Positions 43,321 to 53,325 are shown, counted from the stretch's first letter. The stretch: 64,000 nt of DNA from Butyrivibrio sp. XPD2006 (GCF_000420865.1 NZ_ATVT01000003.1:1-64000); one strand, 5' to 3'. Notes: generated by a model from the sequence alone, not told the origin. Translations and numbers: made by a program.

Positions 43321-44475
43321 ATGATGGGGAAAAAGAGCTTATTTGGCACACTTTTCTTTTACGAGATAAAAAAGATATTGAAGAACAGGTTTACGGTTGT
43401 TCTGCTGATCGTCATCACTGTCTATTCGTTCATGCAGGGGGTGTTTCAGTCGGAGCAGATGGGTGATTATGCAGATAGGACCAGGGAGCTGAAGATGGCT
43501 ATCGACGGCCGGGAAATTGATGATGCGCTTCTTGCAGAGCTCTACGAGGCGGCCGATGAATACGGAGTCTTTTGGAACGAGACCAACTGCACTTATGAGG
43601 CGCTCTGCGACTGGGTGAGGAAGATAGTTGATTACGGAAGACCTATTGCTGACTATGATGCCAATGCTATATATCAGATCAGGGAGGACACCATCAGGGA
43701 AGGGATGGATCTGTGCGCCTTGACTGAGGGCGAAGAGCAGTACTGGGAAGAAAGGGAAGCTTCTGTCACCAAGCCTTTGGTGTGGCATTCTTTTGAGGAG
43801 ATGTACGGGCTGTTTGATATTGTTCAGGCAATGCCGCTTCTCATGCTGTTTGTGGTAACTCTCCTCCTCAGCCAGATATTTGCAGGAGAGGTAAAAGACA
43901 AAACGGATCCCCTGCTTCGCTGCACCCGCGGCGGATGGGGCGTGACATATGTTGCCAAGATATCGGCAGCAGTTGTAAGTATCTTTTTGCTTACGGTTTT
44001 GTTTGGCGGAATTTCAATTATTACAAGTCTGATTTTGTGGGGCAGCAATGGCTGGGATGCCATGGTGCAGAACCTGATGCCTTTAACTTCTGTTCCGATG
44101 ACCATGGGAGCGTTCTTCGGGAGACAGATCCTGGTGGCTTTTGCAGCTTGTCTGCTAATGACTGTCGCTACGTGCTTTTTGTCGGAATGCTTTAATAATC
44201 CGGTGGTGGTCATGGGTGCGGTATTTGGAGGATTTCTTCTGATACTTGCCGGAGCAAGGGAGATACCGATGGTCATCCGTCCTCTGTCACAGTTTCTGTA
44301 CCTGCTGTCACCAATCGACATGGCATCGCCAAACGTTCTGTATGAATTCAGGCTTGTGGGCTATGGAGGTCACTACCTTACGGCCCTTCAGTTCGCGCCG
44401 ATACTGTACTTGGTTATTTCTGTGGTTGCAGTGATTATCGGCTACTTTGTCTACCTGAGAAAGAATAAGGTGTGA
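43321..44475 (+). CDS. ABC-2-type transporter permease
   Basis: 384 residues. One N-terminal membrane segment (~20-38), a ~130-residue extracytoplasmic loop rich in acidic residues and aromatic Trp/Tyr, then five membrane segments in the C-terminal half. This is the layout of ABC-2 export permeases. It starts immediately after the ATPase stop (ATG 43321 or 43324). Substrate unknown; the sigma link suggests an envelope-stress or antimicrobial response. Confidence 0.8.
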   Translation: MMGKKSLFGTLFFYEIKKILKNRFTVVLLIVITVYSFMQGVFQSEQMGDYADRTRELKMAIDGREIDDALLAELYEAADEYGVFWNETNCTYEALCDWVRKIVDYGRPIADYDANAIYQIREDTIREGMDLCALTEGEEQYWEEREASVTKPLVWHSFEEMYGLFDIVQAMPLLMLFVVTLLLSQIFAGEVKDKTDPLLRCTRGGWGVTYVAKISAAVVSIFLLTVLFGGISIITSLILWGSNGWDAMVQNLMPLTSVPMTMGAFFGRQILVAFAACLLMTVATCFLSECFNNPVVVMGAVFGGFLLILAGAREIPMVIRPLSQFLYLLSPIDMASPNVLYEFRLVGYGGHYLTALQFAPILYLVISVVAVIIGYFVYLRKNKV

Positions 44476-44557
44476 GTCACCTGAGTGCAATTTAAAAAGA
44501 TATGTGATATTATTTTCGCGTAGAAAAAGTTTTGTTTCTAATCGGGGAAAATGGGGT

Positions 44558-46357
44558 ATGAAAAATAGGAAGTGGACTATGCGCCGGGCCGTTATTGGGC
44601 TGGTTATAGGTTGTACGCTTTTTGCAATCGTTGCTCAGACGGTTGTTTTTGAGGTGATTTCGAGGCAGCAGATCCGGAGAGAATCTCTTCTTAACAATGA
44701 TGAGACGCTACAGAGAATTGAGGCGGAGCTTGATTCTTATATTCATGACAATATCGTCAAAATGCAGACCATATATACTGAGACCGATATGATCTATGCC
44801 ATGAGACATTCCCGGAAAAACAAAAAAAGACTTCTTGATTACTATTTCACTGCATGGCATCTGTCAGAGCGCAGGTTTGATTCTGATGACCAGCTTCTTG
44901 CCATGTATATCTACGACAATGACGATACACTTGTCAGTTCCTGGAGAAAACAACCCTACAATTATCCCAATGACCTTTATGATACCGGGCAGTACGTAAA
45001 TGTGGTACACCTCAAAAACTACTTAAGATCTGATGACTACTCCTTACTCCTGTCGGGATATCACAATGAAGAGGCAGACACGGATGTTATCAGGTTTGTC
45101 TTAAAGCTCCACACTTATGACGGAGACAGATCGCAGTTCGGTTATCTCATTTGTGATTACAGCACCCAGAATATTTCAAATATCATGAGTAAATACATCT
45201 CCTCAAGAGATGTGTATGTATGGCTGCAGCCTCAGGGGGATTCGCCGATCACACAGGTTGGAAATACCACCAAGGAGGAGAGCAAGCTCTTTACTGATCT
45301 TACGAAAATTGTGGCGACATCATCAGATTCGTTCCCAAAGTTTGATGACGAGTACGGCTCTTTTTACTTAAACAGCAGACAGTCGGAGAAGTACAATCTG
45401 CACATAATCATGCTCACTCCGCAGTCGCTGATGATGCACACCCAGAGCGCGCTGGCGAGAATGCTCATAATCATTGCCGTGTTTATTATTCTTGTCACAC
45501 TGCTCTTCGGAACCCTGATCTCAGGCTATATCTATCGCCCGGTGGAGGCACTTTCCAACACCATCATCAAGATCAAAAACGGTGAGACCGATCTCAGGGC
45601 CAAGACTGACGGCTGGAGTGAAGAACTTAAAGTCATGGGTGATGAGTTCAACGAGATGCTGGATCAGATAGGGCGGATGGTGCAGGATGAGTATGAGGCT
45701 AAAGTCCTTATGGAGCGAACTCAGTACAAAGTCCTTCAGGCTCAGATCAATCCGCACTTTCTGTACAACACTTTGGATACCATGAGCGGAATTGCTGCGT
45801 CTCAGGACTGTACACTGGTCAGCGGCCTTTGTCAGTCGCTTTCGGCAATCTTCAGATACAGTCTGGATATCTCGGACACCCAGTCTACTCTTCAGCAGGA
45901 GATGGCTCATGTCAGAAACTATCTGTATGTTATGGATGTTCGAAACGGCAATACCATAAAATACACATATCGTATAGATTCCGACACCCTGGATGACAAT
46001 ATTCCAAGGATCACACTGCAGCCCATTGTTGAAAATGCGCTGCAACACGGACTTAGAAATACCAGAAGGAAGGATAAAGAGCTTATTATTTCCGCAAAGC
46101 ACCGTGACGATAAGCTTGTGATAACTATAGAGGACAACGGTGCCGGAATGGATGCCGAGGCAATGAATGAGCAGCTTGCAAAAGCTGATATCGGCAGAAT
46201 AGAGATGGGACGTTCCATAGGTGTTATGAATGTTAATGCCAGAGTCAAGAGTGTCTATGGAGAGGACTGTGGCATTCGCTATGAGAGTGGCCCTGAGGGT
46301 GGAACGAAGGCAATTATCGAATTGCCAATAGTAAAAGAGGAGGCAAAGGGAGCTTGA
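44558..46357 (+). CDS. YesM-type sensor histidine kinase
   Basis: 599 residues. TM1 ~9-31, a ~265-residue extracytoplasmic sensor region (dCache-like by layout), TM2 ~300-326, HAMP ~327-380, the His_kinase domain with INPHFLYNTLDTM (H400) and a C-terminal HATPase with ENALQHG (~492) and DNGAGM. Kinases of this class usually sense sugars or oligosaccharides, often with a binding protein. ATG 44558 is chosen after CGGGGAA; an ORF extends back to 44504. It overlaps the response regulator by four bases. Confidence 0.9.
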   Translation: MKNRKWTMRRAVIGLVIGCTLFAIVAQTVVFEVISRQQIRRESLLNNDETLQRIEAELDSYIHDNIVKMQTIYTETDMIYAMRHSRKNKKRLLDYYFTAWHLSERRFDSDDQLLAMYIYDNDDTLVSSWRKQPYNYPNDLYDTGQYVNVVHLKNYLRSDDYSLLLSGYHNEEADTDVIRFVLKLHTYDGDRSQFGYLICDYSTQNISNIMSKYISSRDVYVWLQPQGDSPITQVGNTTKEESKLFTDLTKIVATSSDSFPKFDDEYGSFYLNSRQSEKYNLHIIMLTPQSLMMHTQSALARMLIIIAVFIILVTLLFGTLISGYIYRPVEALSNTIIKIKNGETDLRAKTDGWSEELKVMGDEFNEMLDQIGRMVQDEYEAKVLMERTQYKVLQAQINPHFLYNTLDTMSGIAASQDCTLVSGLCQSLSAIFRYSLDISDTQSTLQQEMAHVRNYLYVMDVRNGNTIKYTYRIDSDTLDDNIPRITLQPIVENALQHGLRNTRRKDKELIISAKHRDDKLVITIEDNGAGMDAEAMNEQLAKADIGRIEMGRSIGVMNVNARVKSVYGEDCGIRYESGPEGGTKAIIELPIVKEEAKGA

Positions 46358-47946
46358 AATACAAGGTTTTGTCAGCTGACGATGAATTGTGGAGTCGCGA
46401 AAATATAAGACGTATGCTGTCCTGGGAGGACTATTCAATCGACTTTCTTGAGCCTGCTTGTGACGGTGAAGAGGTCCTTGAGAGAATTCCAAAAGAGAAC
46501 CCGGACATTGTCATAACAGATATAAATATGCCATTCCTTGGGGGACTTGAACTTCTTGATAAAATACACACCCTGTACCCGGATATCATAACCCTTGCAG
46601 TTAGCGGATATGACGACTTCCAGAAGGTCAAAGGCGTGTTCATGGCAGGAGGTATCGACTATCTCCTTAAGCCTGTCGGAAGGGAGCAGCTTGTTGATTC
46701 CCTCAGTAAGGCTCTTAAGACCCTGGAGGAGAGGGAGATACAAAAGGCCGAAAAAGAGGACAACATCCTCAGGGAGAATTACGTTTCTTCTTTCCTTGAA
46801 GATGATGAGTTCTCATCTCTTCTAAACGGCAAGCTCTTCAGACCCGGCAAGGAATCACATGTACCCAGTACAAAGGTCTTTTCCGAGATATCAACCATCC
46901 TGGTGAAATTCCACGACGTTGAGGTGCTCAAGCAAAGCTACGACAAGGATGTTCTCAGGATGTCCTATGATATGAAAAAGAGACTCCGGGAGCTTATCGA
47001 TGCTGAAAAATCAATAGTCTTCAACTATACGGACAAGGTAAACGAGTTCATCATTGAGCTGAATGCGACTCCTGCAAGACTCAAGTTCATTGCGGACAGG
47101 ATACTTGAGACATTCCCGCTTAAGAGCCAGGGACCTGTGACTGTTGTCATTCACGATCAGGCAAGCTCCTTGGATGATATCGGAGCAGTATACAGGGAGA
47201 TGATCGCAGAGCTGGTGATGAGGCCCTTTGGCAGGCAGCACAGCATAATAGCCTGCAGCGCAGGTGCAAGAAAACAGAAGGTCAATGATCGCTTTACCGA
47301 CAGAGTGGAAGCTCAGATAAAGAGCTGTCTCAGTGCGCATGACATTAAGCAGGCCGGCAATATCATCAAGGAGAGCACTGGGCTTAACAGATGTGACAGC
47401 GCAGGCTGGAGCCTTCTTGAAGTCACGCAGTTCACTACAAGAGCCATCAATACAATTGCTGACTGTGACAGAGCCGGAGACAGCCGCAGCTATGAGGAAG
47501 TTCAGGATGCGCTCAACTACGGCCTCAGAACGCTGAACAAGGAAATCATCCAGGAGAATATCGATCTTGCACTGGAGATTGCATCCGGGTCCGAAGCGTC
47601 AGAGGACATTTCAATAAACAGTCAGGTTGAGAGTGTCAGGGAATATATCAGTGAGCATTACGCCGAGCACCTGTCCCTGTCTGACCTTGCCGAGCAGTTC
47701 TTTGTTGAAGCCAGTTATCTGTCGCGCAAGTTCTCTGCCAGGTTTGGCGAGACCATTACTGCTTATATAACGAGGTGCAGGATGGATAAGGCAAAAGAGC
47801 TGATGAAGGATCCGCACAATAAGCTGGAGGTAATTTCTTTTACCGTCGGATACGATGACTATAACTACTTCAGCCGCGTATTCAGGCGCTTTGAGGGTAC
47901 AAGCCCCAGTGAGTACAGAAAGAACTGTATGGGAATAGAAGAGTGA
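46354..47946 (+). CDS. YesN-type response regulator with AraC DNA-binding domain
   Basis: 530 residues. Receiver domain 1-120 with the phosphoacceptor D56 (IVITDINMP), the SADDE acidic pocket and KPV lysine; a long middle region ~125-420; AraC HTH ~425-525 (LSLSDLAEQFFVEASYLSRKFSARFGE, then FTVGYDDYNYFSRVFRRFEG). TTG start after GGAGG, overlapping the kinase stop. It most likely controls the sugar ABC genes that follow. Confidence 0.93.
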   Translation: MKYKVLSADDELWSRENIRRMLSWEDYSIDFLEPACDGEEVLERIPKENPDIVITDINMPFLGGLELLDKIHTLYPDIITLAVSGYDDFQKVKGVFMAGGIDYLLKPVGREQLVDSLSKALKTLEEREIQKAEKEDNILRENYVSSFLEDDEFSSLLNGKLFRPGKESHVPSTKVFSEISTILVKFHDVEVLKQSYDKDVLRMSYDMKKRLRELIDAEKSIVFNYTDKVNEFIIELNATPARLKFIADRILETFPLKSQGPVTVVIHDQASSLDDIGAVYREMIAELVMRPFGRQHSIIACSAGARKQKVNDRFTDRVEAQIKSCLSAHDIKQAGNIIKESTGLNRCDSAGWSLLEVTQFTTRAINTIADCDRAGDSRSYEEVQDALNYGLRTLNKEIIQENIDLALEIASGSEASEDISINSQVESVREYISEHYAEHLSLSDLAEQFFVEASYLSRKFSARFGETITAYITRCRMDKAKELMKDPHNKLEVISFTVGYDDYNYFSRVFRRFEGTSPSEYRKNCMGIEE

Positions 47947-48025
47947 CAATTTTGTATTTTTTCAAAAAAGTGATAGTAAGATTTTCTAAAATGTGCTAAT
48001 TGTCAAAAAACTGAATTGATAAAAT

Positions 48026-48072
48026 AGCTTCGTAAACAGGAGATGGGGAAAAACTGTTTACGAAGCTTTTTT
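48026..48072 (+). terminator. perfect 14-bp terminator or attenuator
   Basis: AGCTTCGTAAACAG/CTGTTTACGAAGCT (48026-48039 with 48054-48067), then seven T. It ends the kinase-regulator operon, or attenuates read-through into the lipoprotein gene, whose ribosome binding site starts eight bases later. Confidence 0.9.
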
Positions 48073-48093
48073 GTTTCAGGGAGGAGTATCACG

Positions 48094-48546
48094 GTGTTCA
48101 ACCATAGAAAAATCACACCTTTCATAACTACATTTGCCCTGGCGGCTCTGCTGCTCGTATCAGGCTGCGGAGCCGACAGTAAGGCAAAAATCGACACCAC
48201 AGACGGGGTGACTAATATCCTGGACTACGTAAGCGTAGACTTCAGCGGTAAGAACGGCGAAGGAACAGCTACTGTAAGCGTAGACTATGACGGAATCGAG
48301 ACTGAGATGGTCGGAGGTGAGGCAAAGATAAAAGAGCTCAGCGATGTTGACGATCTTGCAGAGCTCACCAAGTACATTAACGCAGTATCATCAATCTCTT
48401 TTAACATCGACAAGAACACGGACCTGTCAAACGGCGATCAGGTGATGGTGACAGTTACATATGACAGCTCGGCTGCAGAGGCAGCAGGTGTAGTGTTCGG
48501 TGAGCAGAAGAATAAGCTGTACGAAGTAAAGGGATTAAAAAACTGA
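48094..48546 (+). CDS. small lipoprotein of unknown function
   Basis: 150 residues. N-terminal KITPF then a hydrophobic stretch and the lipobox LVSGC (C25), so it should be lipid-anchored outside the membrane. The mature part is acidic, mostly beta by pattern (EGTATVSVDYDG, DQVMVTVTYDSS) and may be one or two Ig-like folds. GTG 48094 follows GGGAGGAG. It sits between the kinase-regulator pair and the binding protein, so it may help the sensor or importer. I do not recognise the family. Confidence 0.7.
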   Translation: MFNHRKITPFITTFALAALLLVSGCGADSKAKIDTTDGVTNILDYVSVDFSGKNGEGTATVSVDYDGIETEMVGGEAKIKELSDVDDLAELTKYINAVSSISFNIDKNTDLSNGDQVMVTVTYDSSAAEAAGVVFGEQKNKLYEVKGLKN

Positions 48547-48631
48547 AGGAAGGTTCCAAATTCGGCCCGCGGATGGCTCGGACCGGTAAAAATACTTACT
48601 TTCAAATATACAAAGGAGGGTTACAAAGACT

Positions 48632-49804
48632 ATGAAAAAGAGAATCAAAAGGTTGGGATCACTGCTGATGGCAGGTGTTTTAGCAGCATCTCTCGTAACA
48701 GGTTGCGGAAGCGCAGCAGGCGGAGCATCTTCAGGATCAGCTTCGGGGGGCGGATCTGACAAGATCAAGATCGGTGTTTCAATTTGGAGTTCCACAGACG
48801 TTCTTGGAAGCCAGTGTAAAAAGATTGTCGACAAGGCAGCAAAGGCTAACGGCGTTGAAGTTCAGTATGTAGACCAGGCTCACGTTTCAGAGCAGGTTAC
48901 AGCATCTGTTGAGCAGCTCTGCGCAGCAGGATGCCAGGGTATCATCATTTGTAACTCAGCTGATTCCGAGATGACATCAGCTATCAATACCTGTACAGAG
49001 CACGGCGTTTATATCGCTCAGTTCTTCCGTATCATTTCTCAGGAGAACAGCCCTGAGGTTTATAAGACAGCTTGCAACTCCAAGTACTATGTTGGTGCAG
49101 TTCATGAGGACGAGGTTACTAACGGATACACACTTGTTAATCTCCTTCTTGAGAACGGCGACAGAAACATAGGTCTTGAGGCTTGGACAGTTGGTGATGC
49201 TACATTCCAGCTCAGATGGAAGGGCTATCAGCAGGCAATCGATGAATGGAACGCAGCACATGCTGATGATCCTGCAACAATCACAGAGCCTGTTTACGCT
49301 AACACATCTTCAGAAGAAGGCGCTGCAGCAGCTATGTCACTTTACAACTCAAATCCGGGAATGGATGCACTTATCGTAGCCGGCGGCGGTGGAGATCCTC
49401 TTGTAGGTTCAATCGGTGCTTATGCAAATGAAGGCCTCACAGGCAAGATCGACGTTGTATCAACAGACTTCCTTGATGACCTTGCAGATCAGCTTAAGTC
49501 AGGCGGAATGTTTGCTGAGTCAGGCGGACACTTCTGCGATCCACTCTTTGCGTTCTATCTCGTTCTTAATGCAGTTAAAGGAAATTATGTAAAGGAGGAA
49601 GGCACATTTGGTTATGAGATCCTGTTCCCGTATCTCTACGTATCATCTCCTGATGATTACGCAAACTACGAAAAGTACTTCGTAAATGATGATCCTTATA
49701 CAGACGAAGAACTCGTTGAGATGGCTAGTTACAGCTTCGAAGATCTGAATAAGGCAGCTTCTAATCTTTCAATTGACGACGTTATTTCACGTCACAGCAA
49801 CTAA
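48632..49804 (+). CDS. sugar ABC transporter substrate-binding lipoprotein
   Basis: 390 residues. Signal peptide with lipobox LVTGC (C25), a Gly/Ser linker, then a type I periplasmic-binding fold: IKIGVSIWSSTDVLG, GCQGIIICNSADSEM, GMDALIVAGGGGDPLVG and GKIDVVSTDFLDD. It belongs to the Peripla_BP_4 (ribose/galactose) type. The ligand is unknown, probably a mono- or disaccharide. It feeds the CUT2 importer encoded next. Confidence 0.9.
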   Translation: MKKRIKRLGSLLMAGVLAASLVTGCGSAAGGASSGSASGGGSDKIKIGVSIWSSTDVLGSQCKKIVDKAAKANGVEVQYVDQAHVSEQVTASVEQLCAAGCQGIIICNSADSEMTSAINTCTEHGVYIAQFFRIISQENSPEVYKTACNSKYYVGAVHEDEVTNGYTLVNLLLENGDRNIGLEAWTVGDATFQLRWKGYQQAIDEWNAAHADDPATITEPVYANTSSEEGAAAAMSLYNSNPGMDALIVAGGGGDPLVGSIGAYANEGLTGKIDVVSTDFLDDLADQLKSGGMFAESGGHFCDPLFAFYLVLNAVKGNYVKEEGTFGYEILFPYLYVSSPDDYANYEKYFVNDDPYTDEELVEMASYSFEDLNKAASNLSIDDVISRHSN

Positions 49805-49818
49805 TATTTAAGACACAG

Positions 49819-49847
49819 CCGTATCCTCCGCCATCCGGAGGGTACGG
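49819..49847 (+). ncRNA. stable hairpin between binding-protein and permease genes
   Basis: A 12-bp stem CCGTATCCTCCG/CGGAGGGTACGG (one T-G pair), loop CCATC, followed only by TTTATG. It probably works as a partial terminator or 3' stabiliser that keeps the binding protein in excess over the membrane subunits. Confidence 0.65.
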
Positions 49848-49903
49848 TTTATGTAAGAGAAAAAATCTTTTCATAAATATCAAGCACCCTTAGGGAGGAG
49901 TGT

Positions 49904-50851
49904 ATGAGTAACTTTCAAAAATTCAGGCAGAGTCACTGGTACGGACTGGTGATGCTGGCCGTAATCACCTTTGTTTTCTGGGGATTCTTCAAGATTCTTG
50001 CACCACAGACTTTCGGTGATTTTAATAAACTTCAGACTTATTTAAAGACAGCCCTTTACTATGCAGTAGGTGGCTGCGGTCTCTACTTTATCTGTGTAAT
50101 GGGACCTTTTGATATGAGCGTGGGCGCAAACATCGTGCTTTCATCGGTGCTTGCGGTAAATATGAGCGAACGTTTCGGTTACGCGGGACTTCTTATTGCG
50201 CCGATTATAAGTGGCACACTGGTTGGACTGCTGAACGGACTTGTATATATAAAGCTTAAAATTTCATCTCTTATCGTAACCGCCGGACTTTCTCTGGTTT
50301 ACGAAGCTCTTTCAATTTTTGCGACCAACGGAAAAGAGGCTATCCTGGCTCCTTCTTACAGAGCCTTCGGTGACTATCCGGGAAACCTCATACTTGCGCT
50401 GCTGGCCTTCTTTTTCTGCGGATTTATCCTTAAGTACACCAAGATCGGAACTTACACCTATGCCATCGGTTCAAACGAAGTAGTAGCCGGAAACATGGGC
50501 GTTAACGTTGATAAGTACAAGGTTGTTGCATTCGTACTTTGCGGATTCTTTGTGGGTATCGAGTCAATCCTTACAATTTCCTACGGAACCTCAATGACAA
50601 GTGCATCGAATCTTGCGTCCATGAGCCGTAACTTCCCTCCTCTTATGGGAACGTTCTTTGGCCTGGCATTTAAGAAGTACGGACATCCTGTTATTGCCAT
50701 TGTTGTCGGCGAGTTTATCATTCAGCTTCTGTTCCAGGGCTTTGTTGCACTCGGTGCACCGACAACAGTTCAAAATATCGTAACAGGTATCGTGCTGCTT
50801 GCAATCGTAACAATGACCATTAAGCCCGTTAAAGGCGCAGTTGTTAAATAA
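49904..50851 (+). CDS. sugar ABC transporter permease (CUT2, first)
   Basis: 315 residues, about eight to ten membrane segments of the BPD_transp_2 (RbsC-like) family. GPFDMSVGANIVLSSVLAVNM and GSNEVVAGNMGVNVDKYKV match the conserved segments of this family (the latter like the GxNxxAAxxxGI loop). GGAGG precedes it. A different permease follows the ATPase, so the two likely form a heterodimer. Confidence 0.88.
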   Translation: MSNFQKFRQSHWYGLVMLAVITFVFWGFFKILAPQTFGDFNKLQTYLKTALYYAVGGCGLYFICVMGPFDMSVGANIVLSSVLAVNMSERFGYAGLLIAPIISGTLVGLLNGLVYIKLKISSLIVTAGLSLVYEALSIFATNGKEAILAPSYRAFGDYPGNLILALLAFFFCGFILKYTKIGTYTYAIGSNEVVAGNMGVNVDKYKVVAFVLCGFFVGIESILTISYGTSMTSASNLASMSRNFPPLMGTFFGLAFKKYGHPVIAIVVGEFIIQLLFQGFVALGAPTTVQNIVTGIVLLAIVTMTIKPVKGAVVK

Positions 50852-50862
50852 GGAGGAGAGAT

Positions 50863-52359
50863 ATGAGCGAGGTACTACTTCATGCCGAGAAGATAGACAA
50901 GAGCTTCGTCGGTACACATGCCATAGATCATGTCACTCTGGACTTTTACAAGGGTGAGATCCATGCGCTGATCGGGGAGAACGGATCCGGCAAATCCACA
51001 TTTACGTCCTGTCTTACAGGAATTTACCATAAGGACTCCGGAACATTTACACTTCTGGGAAAAGAGGTTAATGCAAAGAACCAGGTTGACGGAAACTATC
51101 AGGGCGTTGCCATCATAGTTCAGGAAACAGGTACTCTTTCAGGCCTTACCGTTGCCGAAAATATATTCCTGGGAAAAGAGGATGAGTTCACAAAGTTCCA
51201 TGTAAAGAACACAAAGGCCATGGAAAAGAAGGCCCAGGAGCTTTTGGATTCTTACGGCTTTGGATATATAAAAGCCACAGATATCATTGATAAATATAAC
51301 TTCGAGGACAGGAAACTTATCGAGATCGTTAAGGCAACATATTTTAAGCCTCAGGTCCTCATCGTTGATGAGACAACCACAGCTCTCGGTGAGAAGGGCA
51401 GAAAAGAGCTCTTCAAAGTCATGAAGGATGTAAAAGACGACGGAAGATGCGTCATTTTCATATCCCATGATCTTGATGAAGTTCTTGAACAGTCAGATAA
51501 TGTCAGCGTTCTTCGAGACGGAGAATACATCGATACGGTAAAGAGCAGTGAAGTAACAACAGATGATCTGAAAAAACTCATGGTAGGAAGAGAAATGGAT
51601 GGTAATTACTACCGTGCAGACTACGGTGAACCGATTTCTGATGAGGTTGTTCTGCGGGGGGAACACCTTTCGGTTCCCGGAGAGATCGAGGATTTTTCGA
51701 TAGAGCTCCACAAGGGAGAAATCATCGGTATCGGCGGACTTTCAGAGTGCGGAATGCATGAGGTTGGAAAGGCTCTTTTCGGTGCATCCTATGACAGAGA
51801 AGGTACAGTAACTACAGCCGACGGCACTCAGATAAAAGACATCAAGACTGCCATCGATCACAGTATAGCCTATGCTTCCAAGGACAGATCCACTGAGTCC
51901 CTTGTCATCAATGACACGATCCAGGATAACATCACGCTTCCGTCACTGGAGGATATCAAGAGAAATCACATCCTGCATGCCAGAGATGAAAAAGCATTTG
52001 CAGAAAAATATGCAAAGCAGATGAGCACCAAGATGGTCGGAGTTCATCAGTTTATGTCAGCTCTTTCCGGCGGTAACAAGCAGAAGGTCGTTCTTGCAAG
52101 ATGGATCGGCAAGAATTCGGATATCATCATTCTTGATTCACCTACCAGAGGAATCGACATCAGGGTAAAGGCTGATATCTACCAGATGATGGACAAAATG
52201 AGAAAGAGCGGCAAGTCAATAATCATGATCTCTGAGGAAATCTCGGAGCTTCTCGGAATGGCAGACCGTATCATCATCATGAAGGACGGACGTCAGAGCG
52301 GTGAATTTTTAAGACATGAAGGTCTGAAGGATACAGACCTTATAGCTAAGATGATTTAA
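50863..52359 (+). CDS. sugar ABC transporter ATP-binding protein (RbsA/MglA type)
   Basis: 498 residues, two fused ATPase halves. The first half has GENGSGKST (~37-45), a Q-loop IIVQETGTLSGLTVAENIFLG and LIVDETTTALG; its signature region reads YNFEDRKLIEI, which departs from LSGGQ. The second half (~250-498) lacks a standard Walker A but has LSGGNKQKVVLARW and IIILDSPTRGIDI. The asymmetry is normal in CUT2 ATPases. Confidence 0.92.
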   Translation: MSEVLLHAEKIDKSFVGTHAIDHVTLDFYKGEIHALIGENGSGKSTFTSCLTGIYHKDSGTFTLLGKEVNAKNQVDGNYQGVAIIVQETGTLSGLTVAENIFLGKEDEFTKFHVKNTKAMEKKAQELLDSYGFGYIKATDIIDKYNFEDRKLIEIVKATYFKPQVLIVDETTTALGEKGRKELFKVMKDVKDDGRCVIFISHDLDEVLEQSDNVSVLRDGEYIDTVKSSEVTTDDLKKLMVGREMDGNYYRADYGEPISDEVVLRGEHLSVPGEIEDFSIELHKGEIIGIGGLSECGMHEVGKALFGASYDREGTVTTADGTQIKDIKTAIDHSIAYASKDRSTESLVINDTIQDNITLPSLEDIKRNHILHARDEKAFAEKYAKQMSTKMVGVHQFMSALSGGNKQKVVLARWIGKNSDIIILDSPTRGIDIRVKADIYQMMDKMRKSGKSIIMISEEISELLGMADRIIIMKDGRQSGEFLRHEGLKDTDLIAKMI

Positions 52360-52371
52360 GGGAGGCCGGTT

Positions 52372-53325
52372 ATGGAAAACGAGAAAAAAGAAAAAATATC
52401 AATTATAAATCAGCCGGTCTTCAGAACAGTAATGCCATTTGCAGGATTCATATTCATTGTTGTCCTGTTTGCAATTCTGACCGGCGGACAGCTCTACACT
52501 CCGGGCAACTTAAAGCTTTTGCTGTCACAGTCCTATGTGCTTCTCATAGCATGTGTGGGCGTTTTCATGGTAATGACCATGGGAGGTCTTGATTTCTCCC
52601 AGGGCTCAATGCTCGGTGTATGCTCGGTTGTTATATGTTTTTTGTCCAATGTAAATATGCTGCTGGCAGTTCTCTGCGGAGTCCTGACAGGAGGTCTTAT
52701 AGGCCTTGTAAACGGATTCTTTAACGTAAAGCGCAAGATAACATCCTTCATTGTTACTATCTGTAACATGTATCTGCTTCGTGGAATGGTTGCTTATGCC
52801 ACCACCAAGAGCCCTGTGTATGGCGTGTCAAATATCACGTCATACAACACGATGGGATTCAATCTTACCTTCACCATCATAATCCTGCTTGTGGCTTTTG
52901 CAGCATTCAGGTACACGGGTCTCGGAAACAGACTCAAAGCTATCGGTGCAGGAGAGACAGCTGCCCGTTTTGCAGGTGTCAGGGTCGAAAAGACAAAGAT
53001 GCTGATCTATATGACAGCGGGAATGATCACAGGACTTGCAGCATTCATCAACAGTATCAAGGTTGGTTCTGTAACATCAACCGCAGGTAACCAGCTTGAG
53101 ACACAGATCATGATTGCCCTGGTACTTGGCGGAATGCCGGTCAACGGCGGTGCCAAGGTTAAGTTCTACAATATCATTCTTGGAGCGCTCACTTACAAGA
53201 TCCTTACAGCCGGTCTTGTCATGTTGGGAATCGAGCCAAAGACACAGCAGCTCATAATGGGTATCGTGTTCCTTGTGATGGTTGCTGTATTTGCGGACAG
53301 AGAGACAGGAATGATCGTAAAGTAA
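52372..53325 (+). CDS. sugar ABC transporter permease (CUT2, second)
   Basis: 317 residues, RbsC-like, with MGGLDFSQGSMLGVCSVVICFL and RLKAIGAGETAARFAGVRVEKTK as the family segments. It is only distantly similar to the first permease. It starts 12 nt after the ATPase with GGGAGG. The order binding protein, permease, ATPase, permease recalls two-permease CUT2 systems such as YtfQRT-YjfF. Confidence 0.88.
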   Translation: MENEKKEKISIINQPVFRTVMPFAGFIFIVVLFAILTGGQLYTPGNLKLLLSQSYVLLIACVGVFMVMTMGGLDFSQGSMLGVCSVVICFLSNVNMLLAVLCGVLTGGLIGLVNGFFNVKRKITSFIVTICNMYLLRGMVAYATTKSPVYGVSNITSYNTMGFNLTFTIIILLVAFAAFRYTGLGNRLKAIGAGETAARFAGVRVEKTKMLIYMTAGMITGLAAFINSIKVGSVTSTAGNQLETQIMIALVLGGMPVNGGAKVKFYNIILGALTYKILTAGLVMLGIEPKTQQLIMGIVFLVMVAVFADRETGMIVK

